A stretch of DNA of 64,000 bases from Nostoc mirabile CHAB5784 (GTDB taxonomy: Bacteria > Cyanobacteriota > Cyanobacteriia > Cyanobacteriales > Nostocaceae): positions 62,001-126,000 of the forward strand of contig NZ_JAIVFS010000001.1 in NCBI RefSeq assembly GCF_020829645.1, in the 5' to 3' direction. This document shows positions 56,121 to 64,000 of the stretch, in pieces (position 1 is the first letter of the stretch; every line of letters starts with the position of its first letter). The translations under genes were made by a program, and so were the position numbers. The notes under the pieces were generated by a model. That model worked only from the letters and a program-made list of their open reading frames with translations, did not search any database and had not been told where the DNA came from.

Positions 56121-56213
56121 TAGCTTAAGTCCTCTCAAGAGGACTAAACAAGAATTTTAGTCCACTTAAGTGGACTTAAGCTATTAGCCCGGAACTTAAG
56201 TTCCGGGCGGGAT
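56121..56213. repeat. Multi-hairpin dispersed repeat
   Basis: Three stems: AGTCCTCT/AGAGGACT, AGTCCACTTAAGTGGACT and CCCGGAACTTAAGTTCCGGG. It is the reversed relative of the hairpins inside 42159-42326. Confidence 0.8.
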
Positions 56214-56251
56214 GTGGCCCAGTGCAATACTTTAACTGTTACTAAAAACCC

Positions 56252-57133
56252 TTACAGTAGCGGCAACAGCAATGTCACAAAATAATAAACCAAAGGAGCA
56301 GTGAAAATATAACTATCAGTACGGTCTAAAATACCACCGTGTCCAGGGATTAACTGCCCCGAATCTTTGACTCCAGCATCTCGCTTGAGCATAGACTCGG
56401 TAAGATCCCCCAAAAGGCTAGCAATGCCAATCAGTAAACCCAATGCTAAACCAGTGAAGGGGGATCTTGGCAAATGCAGATAATAGGCTCCTGCTATGGC
56501 TACAGCAACACTTGAAGTAATGCCAAAGACAGCACCTTCTACAGTTTTCTTCGGGCTAATATCAGACAGACGGGTTTTCCCAAAGAATTTGCCAATAGTG
56601 TAAGCGCCGATATCTGCTGCCCAAATACACAAAAAAGTTAGCAGTGTTGCTGTAAAACCTTGTGGTAAAGAAGCAGAATTTGCCTTTTCCCAGAAATCTG
56701 TCCAGGTTGTGGGCCAATAACCTCCGAAAGAGAGATTGCTAAAAGCAGCACTATTAATTGCCCGTAATCGCACCCAGTAACTCGGCAAATAACCTACGTA
56801 AAATAGCCCCATAATAGAAGCGGAAACATCAGCGATCGTGGCAAATTTGGGCTGAAACAGCAGGTAAAAACAAATAAGTGTGCCAGCAATTGGCATCACA
56901 GCGTCAGCTAAACTGCCATCAAGGGTACAAATTACCAACAGAACTTGGCTGACACCCATAGTGGTTTTAGCGGCGGGAGCGATGCCTCTGGCTCGTACTA
57001 AATTAAAATATTCCTGTTGACCCAAAAAGATGATAACCGCAAAGATGATGGTAAAGTACCAACCCCCCAAAAGGGTTGCCGAAAGAGCAAGAGCGATCGC
57101 AACAATTCCACTAATAATCCGAGACCAAGGCAT
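56252..57133 (-). CDS. cdsA: Phosphatidate cytidylyltransferase
   Basis: CdsA makes CDP-diacylglycerol from phosphatidate and CTP, the precursor of phosphatidylglycerol. The 293-residue product has about eight TM helices and the C-terminal CDS signature: SMLKRDAGVKDSGQLIPGHG followed by GILDRTDS. It lies 15 bases after cbiT on the same strand, so the two are probably co-transcribed. Confidence 0.95.
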   Translation of the reverse strand: MPWSRIISGIVAIALALSATLLGGWYFTIIFAVIIFLGQQEYFNLVRARGIAPAAKTTMGVSQVLLVICTLDGSLADAVMPIAGTLICFYLLFQPKFATIADVSASIMGLFYVGYLPSYWVRLRAINSAAFSNLSFGGYWPTTWTDFWEKANSASLPQGFTATLLTFLCIWAADIGAYTIGKFFGKTRLSDISPKKTVEGAVFGITSSVAVAIAGAYYLHLPRSPFTGLALGLLIGIASLLGDLTESMLKRDAGVKDSGQLIPGHGGILDRTDSYIFTAPLVYYFVTLLLPLL

Positions 57134-57148
57134 AGAAGTATTTTGGAT

Positions 57149-57751
57149 TTAGTCTAGTTTCTCACCACTAAGGATAAAAATGGGATCAACGGCGGTAAAG
57201 GTTTGAGAAAAGCCACGCGTCTCTAAGCGGTTAACCGCAGACTGAACGACTTCGATATTTCTAGCCCTTAACAGAGAAAAGCTCTGAGAAATAGCATACA
57301 GACTTTCTAGATTAGCAGCTGTGGCTACAACCCGACCGGATGGGGGCAAATAATGCCATGCTGCTTGCAGAATCTCTTGAATGGGCCGTCCTCCCTCGAT
57401 ACAAACGCGGTGAGGTATAACTTTAAGATCGTGTAAACACTCTGGGGCGCTACCTTCAATTACTTCGACGTTTTTAACATCAAAGCGATCGCAGTTACGC
57501 TTGATCAGATTAGCTACTTCTTCATCCCTTTCTATAGCGATAATCTTTCCGCTTGGACACAATAGCCCCACCTCTACCGGAATTGTACCTGTCCCTGCGC
57601 CAATGTCCCACAACACAGAATCTGATTTTAGTCGCAGTTGGGCAATTAACAGCAGTCGGACTTCTCGCTGACTTAGGGGAATACCTGGCAAATGTTCAAA
57701 CAATTCATCGGGAATACCAGGGGTTATATAAGGCCAAAGTTGGGAGGGCAT
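57149..57751 (-). CDS. cbiT: Precorrin-6Y/cobalt-precorrin C15-methyltransferase subunit CbiT
   Basis: A 200-residue SAM-dependent methyltransferase of corrin synthesis. It starts MPSQLWPYITPGIPDELFEH and has GIPLSQREVRLLLIAQLRL, SAM motif I VLWDIGAGTGTIPVE, and IAIERDEEVANLIKRNC. It methylates C15 with decarboxylation in the cobalamin pathway. The ATG at 57751 is preferred over an upstream TTG. It is followed closely by cdsA. Confidence 0.92.
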   Translation of the reverse strand: MPSQLWPYITPGIPDELFEHLPGIPLSQREVRLLLIAQLRLKSDSVLWDIGAGTGTIPVEVGLLCPSGKIIAIERDEEVANLIKRNCDRFDVKNVEVIEGSAPECLHDLKVIPHRVCIEGGRPIQEILQAAWHYLPPSGRVVATAANLESLYAISQSFSLLRARNIEVVQSAVNRLETRGFSQTFTAVDPIFILSGEKLD

Positions 57752-57845
57752 AGAATTACGCAATTATACTAAAGATATGGATTTGCCAAATTGAAAAGCT
57801 ATAAGCTCTAAAAACTTTTCAAACGTAGCATTATAAGAAACCATA

Positions 57846-59264
57846 ATGATTGGCGAAATATTAGGCGATGTCCAAGGACAAGACGCTGGGCGTCTACGCT
57901 ACGAAGTTCAGCAGCTACTAGGAAAAAAAGCAGGGCGGCGGACTTTGTTAGCTCGTGATTTGCAAACTCAGGAATTAGTTGTCATTAAGTTACTCTCTTT
58001 TGGTGATGACTTTGAATGGGATTCACTCAAGCTATTTGAGCGAGAAGCTGAAACTTTAAAATCTTTGTCACATCCCTTAATTCCTCAGTATTTAAACTAT
58101 TTTGAGGTAAATTTACCAACCATCAAGGGATTTGCACTCGTACAAACTTATATCCCAGCAAAAACTTTAGAACAATATTTACAAAGTGGGCGAACTTTTA
58201 CAGAAGCTGAAGTCAAACAGATAGCCAAAGCGCTTTTAGAGATTCTTATTTACCTACATAAGCTACATCCGCCTGTAATTCACCGTGATATTAAGCCTAG
58301 CAATATTTTATTAGGGGAGCGTTCTGGTAATAGTGTTGGTCAAGTTTATTTGGTAGATTTTGGCTCAGTTCAGACAGTCCTCGCCACAGAAACTGGGACA
58401 AGAACTGTGGTAGGAACCTATGGCTATATGCCACCAGAGCAATTTGGCGGACGCACTGTTGCAGCATCTGACCTTTATAGTTTAGGCGCAACCTTAATTT
58501 ATTTGATGACGGGTAGTCACCCAGCCGATTTACCCCAAAAGGACTTTCGCATTCAGTTTGAACAAGCTGCTAATGTGAGTCCCAGCTTTAGCAATTGGCT
58601 AAAGTGGATGATTGAACCCAGTTTAGAAGGGCGTTTTAGTTCTGCTGTCCAAGCGATCGCAGCCTTAGATAAACCACAAGCGACATTACCTACTTTAGTT
58701 GGCAGCAAACCAGACGGGAGTAAAATTCAACTAACCAAAAATTGGGATTCTCTAGAAATTATCATTCCACCAGCTGGTTTCCATCCATCAATAGTATTCA
58801 CAGCTTTATTTGTGATCGCCTGGAATTCATTTATCCTGCTTTGGACAATTAGCGTTCTCTCGGCCCCTTTTCCTACCAACATTCCCTTTGCCTTGTTCTC
58901 ACTTACTTTTTGGATTGCTGGCTTTCGGATGGTGTATAAATTTTTCTTTAGTTTGTTTGGACGCATCTGCTTACGCCTGAATGCAGAACAAATTGCCCTA
59001 AGCTGGGAGTTGTTTAGTTGGAAGTTTGAGCGTCCCCGTCCATCTCGAAGGCAAAGTATTAATAAGTTGGTTTACATTCCAAAACACTTTACTAAAGGCT
59101 CTCAAGGCACTAGAATTGCCGTTCCAGCACAATTATATATTTGCTCAGGATTGCAAAAATATCAGATTAGTGGAAACGATGTCGGTATTAAATCCGAAGT
59201 AGAACTTGAATGGTTAGCTCATGAATTAAGTGAGTGGTTAGGTTTGCCAATTACGCGAGAATGA
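57846..59264 (+). CDS. Ser/Thr protein kinase with C-terminal membrane segments
   Basis: A 472-residue Hanks-type kinase. The kinase domain covers about residues 17-275: VVIKLLSF, HRDIKPSNILL, DFGSVQTV, GTYGYMPPEQFGGRT. From about 315 to 375 two hydrophobic segments follow (FTALFVIAWNSFILLWTISV; FALFSLTFWIAGFRMVYKFF). A beta-rich tail ends in ELEWLAHELSEWLGLP. The glycine loop is atypical (LLGKKAGRRTLLA). This architecture is common in cyanobacteria; the substrate is unknown. Confidence 0.93.
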   Translation: MIGEILGDVQGQDAGRLRYEVQQLLGKKAGRRTLLARDLQTQELVVIKLLSFGDDFEWDSLKLFEREAETLKSLSHPLIPQYLNYFEVNLPTIKGFALVQTYIPAKTLEQYLQSGRTFTEAEVKQIAKALLEILIYLHKLHPPVIHRDIKPSNILLGERSGNSVGQVYLVDFGSVQTVLATETGTRTVVGTYGYMPPEQFGGRTVAASDLYSLGATLIYLMTGSHPADLPQKDFRIQFEQAANVSPSFSNWLKWMIEPSLEGRFSSAVQAIAALDKPQATLPTLVGSKPDGSKIQLTKNWDSLEIIIPPAGFHPSIVFTALFVIAWNSFILLWTISVLSAPFPTNIPFALFSLTFWIAGFRMVYKFFFSLFGRICLRLNAEQIALSWELFSWKFERPRPSRRQSINKLVYIPKHFTKGSQGTRIAVPAQLYICSGLQKYQISGNDVGIKSEVELEWLAHELSEWLGLPITRE

Positions 59265-59297
59265 AGAAGAATGCAGAATTCAGAAAGAGGTCTAAAA

Positions 59298-59486
59298 ATG
59301 GGAACTACAAGCAAAAGACAATTCCTAATGGAATTAATTCAAAAACATTTAAATATCGCACCCGAAAGCACTTTAGAAAAAGTTTTAGAACTTTTAGAGG
59401 ATGAAGAAGATATTAGAGATGCTCGTGCTGAAATAGCAGACGCAAAAATTAACGGTACTATATCTTGGGATGAATACAAGAAATAA
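59298..59486 (+). CDS. Small antitoxin of a RelE/ParE-type pair
   Basis: A 62-residue protein from the ATG at 59298 with AGAGG upstream: MGTTSKRQFLMELIQKHL, then LEKVLELLEDEEDIRDARAE and INGTISWDEYKK. The C-terminal INGT.SWDE motif matches the element-split antitoxin at 40977-41381. It lies 5 bases before the toxin start. It probably neutralises the toxin and represses the operon. Confidence 0.85.
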   Translation: MGTTSKRQFLMELIQKHLNIAPESTLEKVLELLEDEEDIRDARAEIADAKINGTISWDEYKK

Positions 59487-59491
59487 ACCGC

Positions 59492-59758
59492 GTGACTTAC
59501 CAAATTGAATTTACCAAGGGTGCTAATAAACAATTGAAGAAACTACCAAGCCATATTAAAGAACGTATCGACTCAAAAATTGAACAATTAGCAATAGAAC
59601 CACGTCCAGTGGGTGTTAAAAAATTGGCAGATGAAGAATCTTTATATCGAATTAAAGTAGGTGATTATAGAGTAATTTATCAAATATTTGATACGATTCT
59701 ATTAGTGAGTGTGATTAAAGTGAAACATCGTAGAGACGTTTATAGAGATGAGTCTTGA
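59492..59758 (+). CDS. RelE/ParE family toxin
   Basis: An 88-residue toxin starting at GTG (read MTYQIEFTKGANKQLKKLPS), with YRIKVGDYRVIYQIFDTILL and VIKVKHRRDVYRD. The R-x-x-x-G-D-Y-R-V-I-Y and final H-R-R-D-V-Y are the RelE/ParE fold hallmarks. Whether it cuts mRNA or targets gyrase cannot be told from sequence. The pair looks intact, unlike the dead relative at 41 kb. Confidence 0.92.
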   Translation: MTYQIEFTKGANKQLKKLPSHIKERIDSKIEQLAIEPRPVGVKKLADEESLYRIKVGDYRVIYQIFDTILLVSVIKVKHRRDVYRDES

Positions 59759-59798
59759 TAGAGAACAGTTAATTAAAAATTATTGAGAGGATCTGTGT

Positions 59799-59972
59799 AT
59801 GTTGTTTGGACTGGGATGGCCAGAAGTCAGCGTCATTGCGATCGTCGCTATTCTAATTTTTGGGCCGAAAAAAATTCCCGAACTGGGAAGCGCACTGGGT
59901 AAAACCTTGCGCGGTTTTAAGGAAGGAGTGAATACTCCGAATGACGAAACCAATTCAGAACAAGAAAAATAG
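59799..59972 (+). CDS. tatA: Sec-independent translocase subunit TatA/E
   Basis: A 57-residue protein: MLFGLGWPEVSVIAIVAILI, then FGPKKIPELGSALGKTLRGF and KEGVNTPNDE, ending EQEK. One short N-terminal TM, the F-G-P-K-K hinge and the amphipathic helix are diagnostic for TatA/E. It forms the pore component of twin-arginine export in the plasma or thylakoid membrane. GAGAGG precedes the ATG. tatC is not in the window. Confidence 0.95.
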   Translation: MLFGLGWPEVSVIAIVAILIFGPKKIPELGSALGKTLRGFKEGVNTPNDETNSEQEK

Positions 59973-60017
59973 TCAACTCTTTGTGGGGAATTTAATATTT
60001 ACAGCACAGCAACTGTT

Positions 60018-60054
60018 AATAGTAGAGATGCGACTCATCGCCTCTCTACTATTG
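60018..60054. terminator. Hairpin between tatA and cphA
   Basis: AGTAGAGATGCGA / CGCCTCTCTACT form an imperfect stem in the convergent gap. It is a variant of the AGACGCG palindrome family seen around carB. Confidence 0.6.
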
Positions 60055-60055
60055 A

Positions 60056-62761
60056 CTACAGCAATGTATTAACAACAGAAGAAGGTGTGCTCCCATTTTG
60101 GGAATCGATGATCGCTGTACCAGTATTTTGTTGGTGTATCTCTTCTTTAACTACACCACGCCCTCTAATTAATTTAATTGCCCGACTCACGCTTTCTGGT
60201 AAAATTACCACTAGGCTGTTATTTGGTGCCATGTCTAAGCCTTTGTTAATCGCTTGTGTTTCATCCAAAATTGATTCATAGCGACTATCAGACTTAACTT
60301 GGGTAATGCCTTGAATAATCAACTGGGCAGCCGATCCCCGTTGTCTTCCCCTAGTGTCATCGTCTTCTTTAACGATGATGTAGTCAAAAATTTGGGCTGC
60401 TAGTTTGCCCAAGGTCACAAAGTCTTCGTCACGGCGATCGCCTGGCCCACCAATTACGCCAATCCGTTGCCCTGTAGTCCAATTCCGAACAAAGGAACCT
60501 ACAGCTTCGTAACTGGCTGCGTTGTGGGCATAGTCAACCAAAGCGTGGTAGTTGCCTAAATTAAATAGATTCATTCGTCCTGGCGTTTGACTAACTGAAG
60601 CCCGGAAGGTCTTCAAACCAGCACGAATCTGCTCAATTGTGACGTTTTGTACGAATGCTGCCAAAGTTGCTGCTAAAGCGTTGGCAATCATAAACGGCGC
60701 ACGTCCGCCCATTGTTAAAGGTATATTTTCTGCTCTTTCTATGCGGTGTGTCCAATCTCCTTTAACAATTGACAAATAGCCATTTTCATATACTGCTGCT
60801 ACTCCGCCCTTTTGGATGTGCTTTCGCACCAATTCCGAGTCGGGGTTCATTGTGAAGTAAGCAATATTAGCCTTAGTTTTTTCTGACATGGCGGCAACGC
60901 GGCGATCGTCGGCGTTAAGTACCGCGTAGCCATCAGGGAATACGGCTTCCGCTACTACACTCTTGAGGTTAGCTAACTGCTCAATAGTATCTATATCGCC
61001 AATTCCTAAGTGGTCGGCGGCTACATTTAATACTACTCCCACATTTGCTGCTTCAAAGCCCAATCCAGAGCGGAGAATGCCACCGCGAGCCGTTTCCAGT
61101 ACCGCTACTTCTACTGTGGGATCTTGGAGGATAACGTGGGCACTTTGGGGGCCTGTATTATCGCCAGCTTCTACTAAATAATCACCGATATATGTTCCAT
61201 CAGTAGTAGTATAACCAACTACCTTCCCAGTCTGTTTATAAATATGTGCTAGTAGTCGGGTTGTAGTAGTTTTGCCGTTAGTGCCAGTAATACTAAGGAT
61301 GGGAATTTGGCTAGATTGCTCGTTAGGAAACAGCATATCCATCACTGCGCCAGCGACGTTGCGGGGGATACCTACACTTGGGGCAACGTGCATCCGAAAG
61401 CCGGGAGCGGCGTTAACTTCGACAATCACGCCATCAACTTCCCGTAGCGGACGGCTAATATCCGTGGTGACGATATCGAGTCCGGCGATATCCAAACCGA
61501 TAATCTTGACTACCCGTTGTGCCAACCAAAGATTTTCTGGGTGAATTTCATCGGTACGGTCTACGGCGCTACCACCTGTACTTAAGTTTGCCGTTGCCCT
61601 GAGATAACAAATAGTGCCCTTGGGTGGCACGCTATTTAGGGTATAGCCTTGCCTTTCTAAGAGTTGGTAGCTGGTGCGGTCTAGTTCAATCTTGGTTAAG
61701 ACGTTATCATGTCCTTCACCGCGATTTGGGTCAAGGTTTGTTTCCTCAATTAGTTCGGAGATGGTTGATCTGCCGTTGCCAATGACATGAGCCGGGACGC
61801 GTTCGGCTACTGCTACTACTTTGCCATTTACCACTAGTACCCTGTGGTCGCGTCCAACGTAATATCTTTCGACAATAATTGATCGGGAGACCTGTCTGGC
61901 GGCTTCGTATCCGGCTTCAGCTTCTTCCCAAGTTCTGATATCAATGGTGATCCCCCGTCCATGATTGCCATCCAGGGGCTTGATGACGATGGGATAGCCG
62001 CCAACCAATTCAATGGCTTGTTCCAAATCGTCTAAGAAGTTGATCACTGTACCTCTGGGTACTGGCGCACCAGCAGCAGCGAGGATGCGTTTAGTGGCTT
62101 CTTTATCGCAAGCTAGTTCTACGCCTAGAATGCTGGTGTTGTCCGTCATTGTGGCCTGCATCCGCTTCTGATTCACGCCGTAGCCTAGCTGAATCAAAAA
62201 GCGGGCTTCCAGAGACATCCAGGGAATACCTCTTTTTTCTGCTTCTTTGATGATCGCTTCAGTGGAGGGGCCTAAGGAAGCATCACGGGTGAAGTCTTTT
62301 AGGTCTTGGATATCTTGCTCTAGTTCTGCTTTGGGATAACGGCCTCGATCAACGATACTCTGGCACAGCCGTACTGCGGCTCGTCCAGCGTAGCGTCCCG
62401 CTTCCTCATTCTGATACTCAATCACTACTTGGTAAATTCCGGGTGTGGCAGTTTCGCGGGTGCGACCAAAGCCAACATGCATACCAGCTAATTCCTGGAG
62501 TTCTAGGGCTACGTGTTCTACGATATGACCAATCATAGTGCCTTCTTTGACTCGCATCAGAAAACCACCACGACAGCCAGGAGAACAATAATGACCCTCC
62601 AGACTCGGCAGCGCCTCAACTAGTCCTTCATAAAAGCCAGGGATTTGATTCGAGGGCGTCTCGGCAAGGTTTTCTAAATCGAGGCGCATGACGATCAGCT
62701 TGTGGCGTCGAATGCTCCAATAGTTTGGGCCGCGTAAGGTCTGGATCTTGAGGATTCTCAT
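60056..62761 (-). CDS. cphA: Cyanophycin synthetase
   Basis: CphA polymerises aspartate and arginine into the nitrogen reserve cyanophycin using ATP. From the ATG at 62761 (MRILKIQTLRGPNYWSIRRH) the product is 901 residues, the usual length in Nostoc. The N-terminal domain is followed by an ATP-grasp domain (IVIKPLDGNHGRGITIDI; VEVNAAPGF) and a Mur-ligase-like domain (SITGTNGKTTTTRLLAH; VDYAHNAASYEA; GPGDRRDED). The frame is open ten codons further upstream without a better start. It follows cphB on the same strand. Confidence 0.98.
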   Translation of the reverse strand: MRILKIQTLRGPNYWSIRRHKLIVMRLDLENLAETPSNQIPGFYEGLVEALPSLEGHYCSPGCRGGFLMRVKEGTMIGHIVEHVALELQELAGMHVGFGRTRETATPGIYQVVIEYQNEEAGRYAGRAAVRLCQSIVDRGRYPKAELEQDIQDLKDFTRDASLGPSTEAIIKEAEKRGIPWMSLEARFLIQLGYGVNQKRMQATMTDNTSILGVELACDKEATKRILAAAGAPVPRGTVINFLDDLEQAIELVGGYPIVIKPLDGNHGRGITIDIRTWEEAEAGYEAARQVSRSIIVERYYVGRDHRVLVVNGKVVAVAERVPAHVIGNGRSTISELIEETNLDPNRGEGHDNVLTKIELDRTSYQLLERQGYTLNSVPPKGTICYLRATANLSTGGSAVDRTDEIHPENLWLAQRVVKIIGLDIAGLDIVTTDISRPLREVDGVIVEVNAAPGFRMHVAPSVGIPRNVAGAVMDMLFPNEQSSQIPILSITGTNGKTTTTRLLAHIYKQTGKVVGYTTTDGTYIGDYLVEAGDNTGPQSAHVILQDPTVEVAVLETARGGILRSGLGFEAANVGVVLNVAADHLGIGDIDTIEQLANLKSVVAEAVFPDGYAVLNADDRRVAAMSEKTKANIAYFTMNPDSELVRKHIQKGGVAAVYENGYLSIVKGDWTHRIERAENIPLTMGGRAPFMIANALAATLAAFVQNVTIEQIRAGLKTFRASVSQTPGRMNLFNLGNYHALVDYAHNAASYEAVGSFVRNWTTGQRIGVIGGPGDRRDEDFVTLGKLAAQIFDYIIVKEDDDTRGRQRGSAAQLIIQGITQVKSDSRYESILDETQAINKGLDMAPNNSLVVILPESVSRAIKLIRGRGVVKEEIHQQNTGTAIIDSQNGSTPSSVVNTLL

Positions 62762-63204
62762 GGGAATAGGTAGATGGAGATTCGGAACCAAAATTCTAGT
62801 TTCTTACTGGAATTGACCGCCAAACTGTTCGTTGCAAACAGTTTTTTCTTTTTACATACTATTCTCATCATTTTTCTACAACAAGAAATAAATGTGCGGT
62901 CAACCGATTTTGGATTTTAGATTTATGATTTTGGATTAAAAGAGACAATTAGGGTACTTAGCTCTCTTAATTTTAGATTTACGATCGCAAAGTCTTAACG
63001 AGTCCTTGAGGTTTTTTAGATTTGTTTCGCCTACTTTCTGGCGGCATCTGCCAAAAAGCTCTTTTAATCTAAAATCCTTCTTGAAAAGCTTGCTAGGTGG
63101 GGAAACCCTCCTTACAACTTTTGTCTGTGACACGCTACGCGAACGCAAAATCCAAAATCTAAAATTTGTGGCCAACTCAGTGTAACCTCAGATACTTTAT
63201 CCCG
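62762..63204. other. Spacer between cphB and cphA
   Basis: About 440 bases. A hairpin AACTGTT...AACAGTT lies at 62829-62849, and TTTAGATTT / ATTTTGGATT low-complexity repeats cover 62905-63170. No gene is seen. It may hold a separate cphA promoter. Confidence 0.55.
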
Positions 63205-64000
63205 TCAGCTGGAGATCCGATGTACAGCAGGTAACACAGTGCGCTGGTACAAGTGGAAGCGATCGCCGTAGCTGAGGATATGTAGACGTAAATTATGCAC
63301 GGTTAATGGTTCATTAGCACCGACGTGAGGTTCGTTGGTGTGGGTGGCTTCAGTGGGATCAACAATGGTGACACTGCCTTTACCCATAACTTGTAACCAA
63401 CCATCACGTTCAAATACTGCACAAGTATCTTCGTCAATGCCAATACCTAAGCGATCGGGGTGAGCTGCGATCGCACTAATCAGCCGTCCCATGCGATTAC
63501 GGTTGTGAAAGTGTTGGTCAACTATTACTTCGGGAATAAACCCTAAACCCGTTGCCATATCAACCAGGGAACGATTTGGCGACTCTCCACTACCGCCGCC
63601 AGCAATCATGTGATGTCCCATCACTGCCGCTCCTGCACTCGTGCCTGCTAAGGTAAGTTGCCCCGCCCTCACACGCTGGCGAATAATTTCCATTGCTGGC
63701 GTATCTGCCAATACACCACAGAGACGCAGCTGGTCGCCTCCTGTCAAAAATACCCCACTACAGGCTTCTAAGGATGCTTTGATCTGGGAGGATTCACACT
63801 GTTCCCGTTCGCGGATATCTAAAATCTCTACCTTCTGAGCACCCATTTCTTCAAAAATGCGAATATACCTACCACCGATGATGGCGGGTTCGCGAGAGGC
63901 AGATGGAATAATTGTAATATAAGCCTTACTAGCACCGGCGCGTCCAAAAAAAGTTCGTAGGATTTCGCGCCCATGAACTTTATCTTCTGCACCTCCGATA
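63205..64000 (-). CDS. cphB: Cyanophycinase, N-terminus outside window
   Basis: CphB is a serine-type exopeptidase that cuts cyanophycin into beta-Asp-Arg dipeptides. The visible 265 codons run off the right edge. The sequence has ITIIPSASREPAIIGGRYI, GVFLTGGDQLRLCG, the nucleophile elbow GTSAGAAVMGHHMI, VDQHFHNRNRMGRLI and IGIDEDTCAVFERDG. About 30 N-terminal residues are missing compared with family length. It lies upstream of cphA, as in other cyanobacteria. Confidence 0.95.
   Translation of the reverse strand, partial: IGGAEDKVHGREILRTFFGRAGASKAYITIIPSASREPAIIGGRYIRIFEEMGAQKVEILDIREREQCESSQIKASLEACSGVFLTGGDQLRLCGVLADTPAMEIIRQRVRAGQLTLAGTSAGAAVMGHHMIAGGGSGESPNRSLVDMATGLGFIPEVIVDQHFHNRNRMGRLISAIAAHPDRLGIGIDEDTCAVFERDGWLQVMGKGSVTIVDPTEATHTNEPHVGANEPLTVHNLRLHILSYGDRFHLYQRTVLPAVHRISS

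Noticed and set aside
62762..62900. NtcA-binding site before cphA
   Set aside because: I looked for GTA-N8-TAC and found no convincing match in the spacer.

Overview
The window looks like chromosome of a filamentous heterocyst-forming cyanobacterium close to Nostoc/Anabaena. The signs are dense HIP1 octamers (GCGATCGC), heptameric short tandem repeats (AATTACG, AATTCGT, AATGACT), cyanobacterial marker genes (rpaB, cphA/cphB, an NblB-like HEAT protein, an Asr1405/Asl0597 family protein, CCB2/CCB4-type assembly factor, DUF760, PEP-CTERM) and many Ser/Thr kinases. No rRNA, tRNA, CRISPR array or intact insertion sequence was recognised.

Layout. 1-6.7 kb is the classical rimP-nusA-ylxR-infB operon read leftward, followed by a membrane protein. 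6.9-17 kb holds a membrane protein, a peptidoglycan-binding protein with a TPTA tail, a Clp-fold SDH protease, two Ser/Thr kinases flanking a c-heme DUF3365-HAMP sensor, and a Uma2 endonuclease. 17-23 kb is accessory debris: a small protein followed by a 21-bp tandem-repeat array, an HNH endonuclease gene split by two different miniature elements, a frameshifted antitoxin-like gene, DUF2283/DUF4258, a kinase pseudogene, BrnT/BrnA and a decayed Uma2 gene. 23-40 kb is mostly core: radA, rpaB, a complex C assembly factor, a degenerate M48 protein, DUF456, PEP-CTERM, nblB-like, CBS, mutT, DUF760, a group 2 sigma factor, carB, dps, Asr1405 and a 2Fe-2S protein. 40-51.5 kb is again accessory: dead toxin-antitoxin loci, a PD-(D/E)XK-like protein facing a STAND-TPR ATPase, a second 21-bp array with a paralogue of the 17-kb protein, a phnD-phnC-phnE transporter, RidA, and a duplicated NUDIX segment. 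51.7-64 kb returns to core genes: malQ, a RodZ-like protein, pseudouridine synthase, DUF2993, cdsA, cbiT, a Ser/Thr kinase, a RelE/ParE pair, tatA, cphA and the start-less end of cphB.

Main discoveries. (1) Two paralogous ~156-residue proteins of unknown function, 28 kb apart, share a conserved inverted-repeat 5' region and are each followed by an array of 21-bp tandem repeats of different sequence. The period is exactly two DNA helical turns; this is the best candidate for an undescribed system. (2) A ~165-bp miniature element with GAGG...CCTC ends and a 3-bp TWA target duplication is present four times. Three copies split genes, and removing the element plus one target copy restores an intact frame each time. 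(3) A 20-bp palindrome found on both sides of carB is also inserted inside carB in frame, adding about 30 residues to an essential enzyme. (4) An M48-like protein has lost zinc ligands, and a Dps carries a His-type ferroxidase site.
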